A stretch of 14,000 bases of DNA from NCBI GenBank assembly GCA_003524705.1, contig DQGV01000417.1, positions 1-14,000 of the forward strand. The letters are read 5' to 3'. This document shows, one piece after another, positions 11,943 to 14,000 of the stretch (within the stretch, counting starts at the first letter, position 1; each line of letters begins with the position of its first letter). This stretch comes from Anaerolineae bacterium (GTDB lineage Bacteria; Chloroflexota; Anaerolineae; Anaerolineales; Villigracilaceae). A model generated the notes under the pieces. That model ran no database searches, had not been told where the DNA came from, and was given only the letters and a program-made list of their open reading frames with translations. The translations under genes and the position numbers were made by a program.

Positions 11943-14000
11943 ATGGCTGATTCTGCAATTGGAAAATCTCATCCACGTGTAGATGCACGCGGAAAAGTTA
12001 CCGGGGAAACTTTATACTCCGGTGATTTAACACGTCAACGCATGTTGCACATGAAAATTCTCATGGCAGAACGCCCTCATGCGCGTGTAAAAAAAATCAA
12101 CTTAAGCAAAGCACTTGCATCAGAGGGTGTTGTCGCAATTTTTACTGCCAAAGATGTTCCTAACAACGAGTATGGTTTGCAAATTCCAGATCAACCTGTT
12201 TTTTGTGGACCTGATGCAAACAAACCTTATACTGACATTGTGCGTTTTGTGGGTGACCAAATTGCCGCCGTTGTAGCAAACACAGAACATCAAGCGCATG
12301 AAGCGATGAAATTAATTGAAGTGGATTATGAAGACTTACCGCCTCTGACTGACCCAATCACTGCTATGCGCGCGGATGCAGTTCTCTTACACCCAGACAG
12401 GGGCGACACCAATATTTGCGTGCATTACAAAATCCGCAAAGGGGATGTAGAAGATGCATTTGCCAAAGCCGACGTGATTGTTGAGGCTGAGTATCATACT
12501 CCTGTGCAGGAACATGCCTACCTCCAGCCTGAAGCGGGATTGGCATATATTGATGAAAATGGATTAATCGCAGTCGAATCAGCCGGGCAGTGGACTCATG
12601 CCGATAGAAAATCTATTGCACATGCTTTAGATTTGCCAGAAGAAAGTGTGCGGGTGATTTATCCAGCCATTGGTGGCGCATTCGGCGGACGTGAAGATTT
12701 ATCGGTTCAAATTCCATTAGCATTAGCCGCGTGGAAGTTACAACGACCGGTGAAAATTGTTTGGTCGCGCAGAGAATCAATGATTGGGCATGGCAAACGC
12801 CATGAAGTTTTTATCAAAGCAAAATGGGGTGCCACAAAAGATGGAAAATTAATTGCCATAGAAAATGAATTGATTGGTGATGGTGGCGCGTACATGTACA
12901 CGTCTAATAAAGTGTTGGGAAATGCGGCGATTACATCATCGGGACCTTATTTCATTCCAAACATAAAAACAGATGTGTATGGTGTTTATACCAACAATAT
13001 TCCCGGTGCGGCATTTCGTGGGTTTGGTGCACCACAAGCCTTGTTCATGGTTGAAATGCAAATGAATAAGTTAGCAGAAAAACTTGGCATAGACCCTGTT
13101 GAGTTTCGTTTGAAGAATGCGTTACGAGATGGTGACACAATGGGAGTGGGAACGCCAGCACCAGGACCTGTGACCATTGTGCAATGTATTGAAGCGGCGA
13201 GAGATAAGTTTAAGTGGAAAGTAGAAAGTGGAAAGAAAAAGAGTAAAAAGAAAAGTAATCAGTCGTCAGTAGTCAGTGGTCGTGGTTTCGCGGCTGGATT
13301 TAAGAATGTCGGCTTTTCGTTTGGCTATCAAGAAAATTGTTGGGCAAAAGTAGAACTTTACGGCAATGGCAAAATTGAAAAAGTAATTTTGCATCATGCG
13401 GGCGCGGAAGTGGGTCAAGGCACGCATACTGTTATGATTCAAATGGCGGCGCATACGTTGAATGTGCCAACAGATATTATTGATTTACGAGTTTCTGATT
13501 CTGCTATACAAGGCAATCCGGGGTCTGCTTCTGCATCACGTTTGACATTTATGGCAGGCAATTCAATCAAAGGTGCGGCGGAATTAGCTTTAGAAAAATG
13601 GAATAATGAAGAACGCCCTGCTATTGCGGAGTTTAAGTATCTTGCTCCACGCACGACACCAATGGATAAAGAAACGGGTTTTTCGACTCCGAATTTTCAA
13701 TATGCGTGGGTGGCTCAAGCCTGTGAAGTAGAAGTGGATACAGAAACAGGTCACGTGAAAGTGACGCGCATCTTATCTGCGGATGATGTGGGCAAAGCTA
13801 TCAATCCAGATTTAATCGTCGGGCAAATCGAAGGCGCAATTGTGCAAGCACATGGTTATGCTGTACTAGAAGATTTCAAAACAAAAGATGGCAAAGTATT
13901 AACTGACCAATTCAGTAATTATTTACTTCCCACTATTTTGGATATTCCTGAAAAAGTAGAATCGGTTTTGGTTGAAATTCCAGACCCGAATGGTCCATGG
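11943..14000 (+). CDS. Molybdopterin-binding large subunit of a xanthine dehydrogenase-family enzyme (3' end outside window)
   Basis: The frame is open for 686 codons to the right edge. It starts HPRVDARGKVTGETLYSGDL, typical of the aldehyde oxidase/xanthine dehydrogenase large subunit. GGAFGGRED (244-252, with Glu251) and AFRGFGAPQ (357-365, with Arg359) match the active-site region of purine hydroxylases rather than CO dehydrogenase, which has AYxCSFR. EVGQGTHT (489-496, Gln492) contacts the molybdopterin cofactor. The last residues, IPDPNGPW, lead into the region with the catalytic Glu (GVGE), outside the window. It probably oxidises a purine, N-heterocycle or aldehyde using water. Residues 426-445 are an odd Lys/Ser-rich insertion (see 13212). 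No ribosome site is seen; the TAAcATG junction suggests coupling to the membrane protein. Confidence 0.93.
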   Translation, partial: MADSAIGKSHPRVDARGKVTGETLYSGDLTRQRMLHMKILMAERPHARVKKINLSKALASEGVVAIFTAKDVPNNEYGLQIPDQPVFCGPDANKPYTDIVRFVGDQIAAVVANTEHQAHEAMKLIEVDYEDLPPLTDPITAMRADAVLLHPDRGDTNICVHYKIRKGDVEDAFAKADVIVEAEYHTPVQEHAYLQPEAGLAYIDENGLIAVESAGQWTHADRKSIAHALDLPEESVRVIYPAIGGAFGGREDLSVQIPLALAAWKLQRPVKIVWSRRESMIGHGKRHEVFIKAKWGATKDGKLIAIENELIGDGGAYMYTSNKVLGNAAITSSGPYFIPNIKTDVYGVYTNNIPGAAFRGFGAPQALFMVEMQMNKLAEKLGIDPVEFRLKNALRDGDTMGVGTPAPGPVTIVQCIEAARDKFKWKVESGKKKSKKKSNQSSVVSGRGFAAGFKNVGFSFGYQENCWAKVELYGNGKIEKVILHHAGAEVGQGTHTVMIQMAAHTLNVPTDIIDLRVSDSAIQGNPGSASASRLTFMAGNSIKGAAELALEKWNNEERPAIAEFKYLAPRTTPMDKETGFSTPNFQYAWVAQACEVEVDTETGHVKVTRILSADDVGKAINPDLIVGQIEGAIVQAHGYAVLEDFKTKDGKVLTDQFSNYLLPTILDIPEKVESVLVEIPDPNGPW
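13212..13283 (+). repeat. Low-complexity insertion inside the large-subunit gene
   Basis: A purine-rich run with short repeats of AGTGGAAAG/AGTAGAAAG (13212-13255) is followed by CAGTCGTCAGTAGTCAGTGG (from 13260), a GTCAGT-type tandem. It encodes KVESGKKKSKKKSNQSSVVSG. On both sides the protein returns to well-conserved family sequence (CIEAARDKFKW before, GRGFAAGFKNVGFSFG after). It looks like a recent in-frame insertion or expansion in a surface loop. Confidence 0.65.

Noticed and set aside
13439..13654. Minus-strand open frame inside the large subunit
   Set aside because: It is antisense to strongly conserved enzyme sequence.
1..14000. CRISPR array, tRNA, rRNA or insertion sequence
   Set aside because: No regularly spaced direct repeats, cloverleaf-like segment, rRNA-like stretch or transposase was seen on either strand.

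Overview
The window looks like a chromosomal segment of a moderately AT-rich bacterium. It probably belongs to Chloroflexota, class Anaerolineae. This is inferred from protein style: Thr/Pro-rich lipoproteins, a long divergent class II aldolase, an FAD/[2Fe-2S] fusion subunit and several Anaerolineae-like hypothetical proteins. No marker gene is present to prove it. I see no rRNA, tRNA, CRISPR array, transposase or phage structural gene.

Layout. Positions 1-64 (-) hold the first codons of a gene running off the left edge. Positions 221-1939 (+) carry a c-type-cytochrome lipoprotein, a GH25 lysozyme-like protein and an SH3-like protein. Two minus-strand genes follow, a VIT-family Fe/Mn transporter and a BtrH-like protein, each closed by the same kind of palindromic hairpin. 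Positions 4118-5099 (+) form a two-gene unit: a SufR-like winged-helix regulator with four C-terminal cysteines, then a DUF59/SufT-like protein. Together they suggest Fe-S cluster homeostasis. Next come a 70-aa protein, a soluble histidine kinase with an N-terminal cyclic-nucleotide-binding domain, and a putative lipoprotein. A minus-strand pair (class II aldolase, NUDIX hydrolase) converges on that lipoprotein, with interlocked stop codons. A conserved hypothetical gene follows at 9511.

From 10078 to the right edge runs a xanthine-dehydrogenase/CO-dehydrogenase-family operon. Its first gene is an FAD subunit fused to a C-terminal [2Fe-2S] domain, the second a small membrane protein, and the third the molybdopterin large subunit, truncated by the window end. 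Electrons would pass from the Mo site through two [2Fe-2S] clusters to FAD.

The most notable signals are not new genes. (1) A dispersed GC-rich palindromic element lies in frame inside the [2Fe-2S] domain and encodes an extra loop; a second low-complexity insertion lies in the large subunit. (2) Several families of perfect palindromes sit at gene ends, including one pair whose differences are all base-pair compensated. (3) Two promoters place the expected transcription start on the A of the start codon, which suggests leaderless mRNAs, one of them for the Fe-S-type regulator. (4) Key residues are replaced in the BtrH-like protein and in the aldolase. I did not find convincing evidence for a wholly new multi-gene system.
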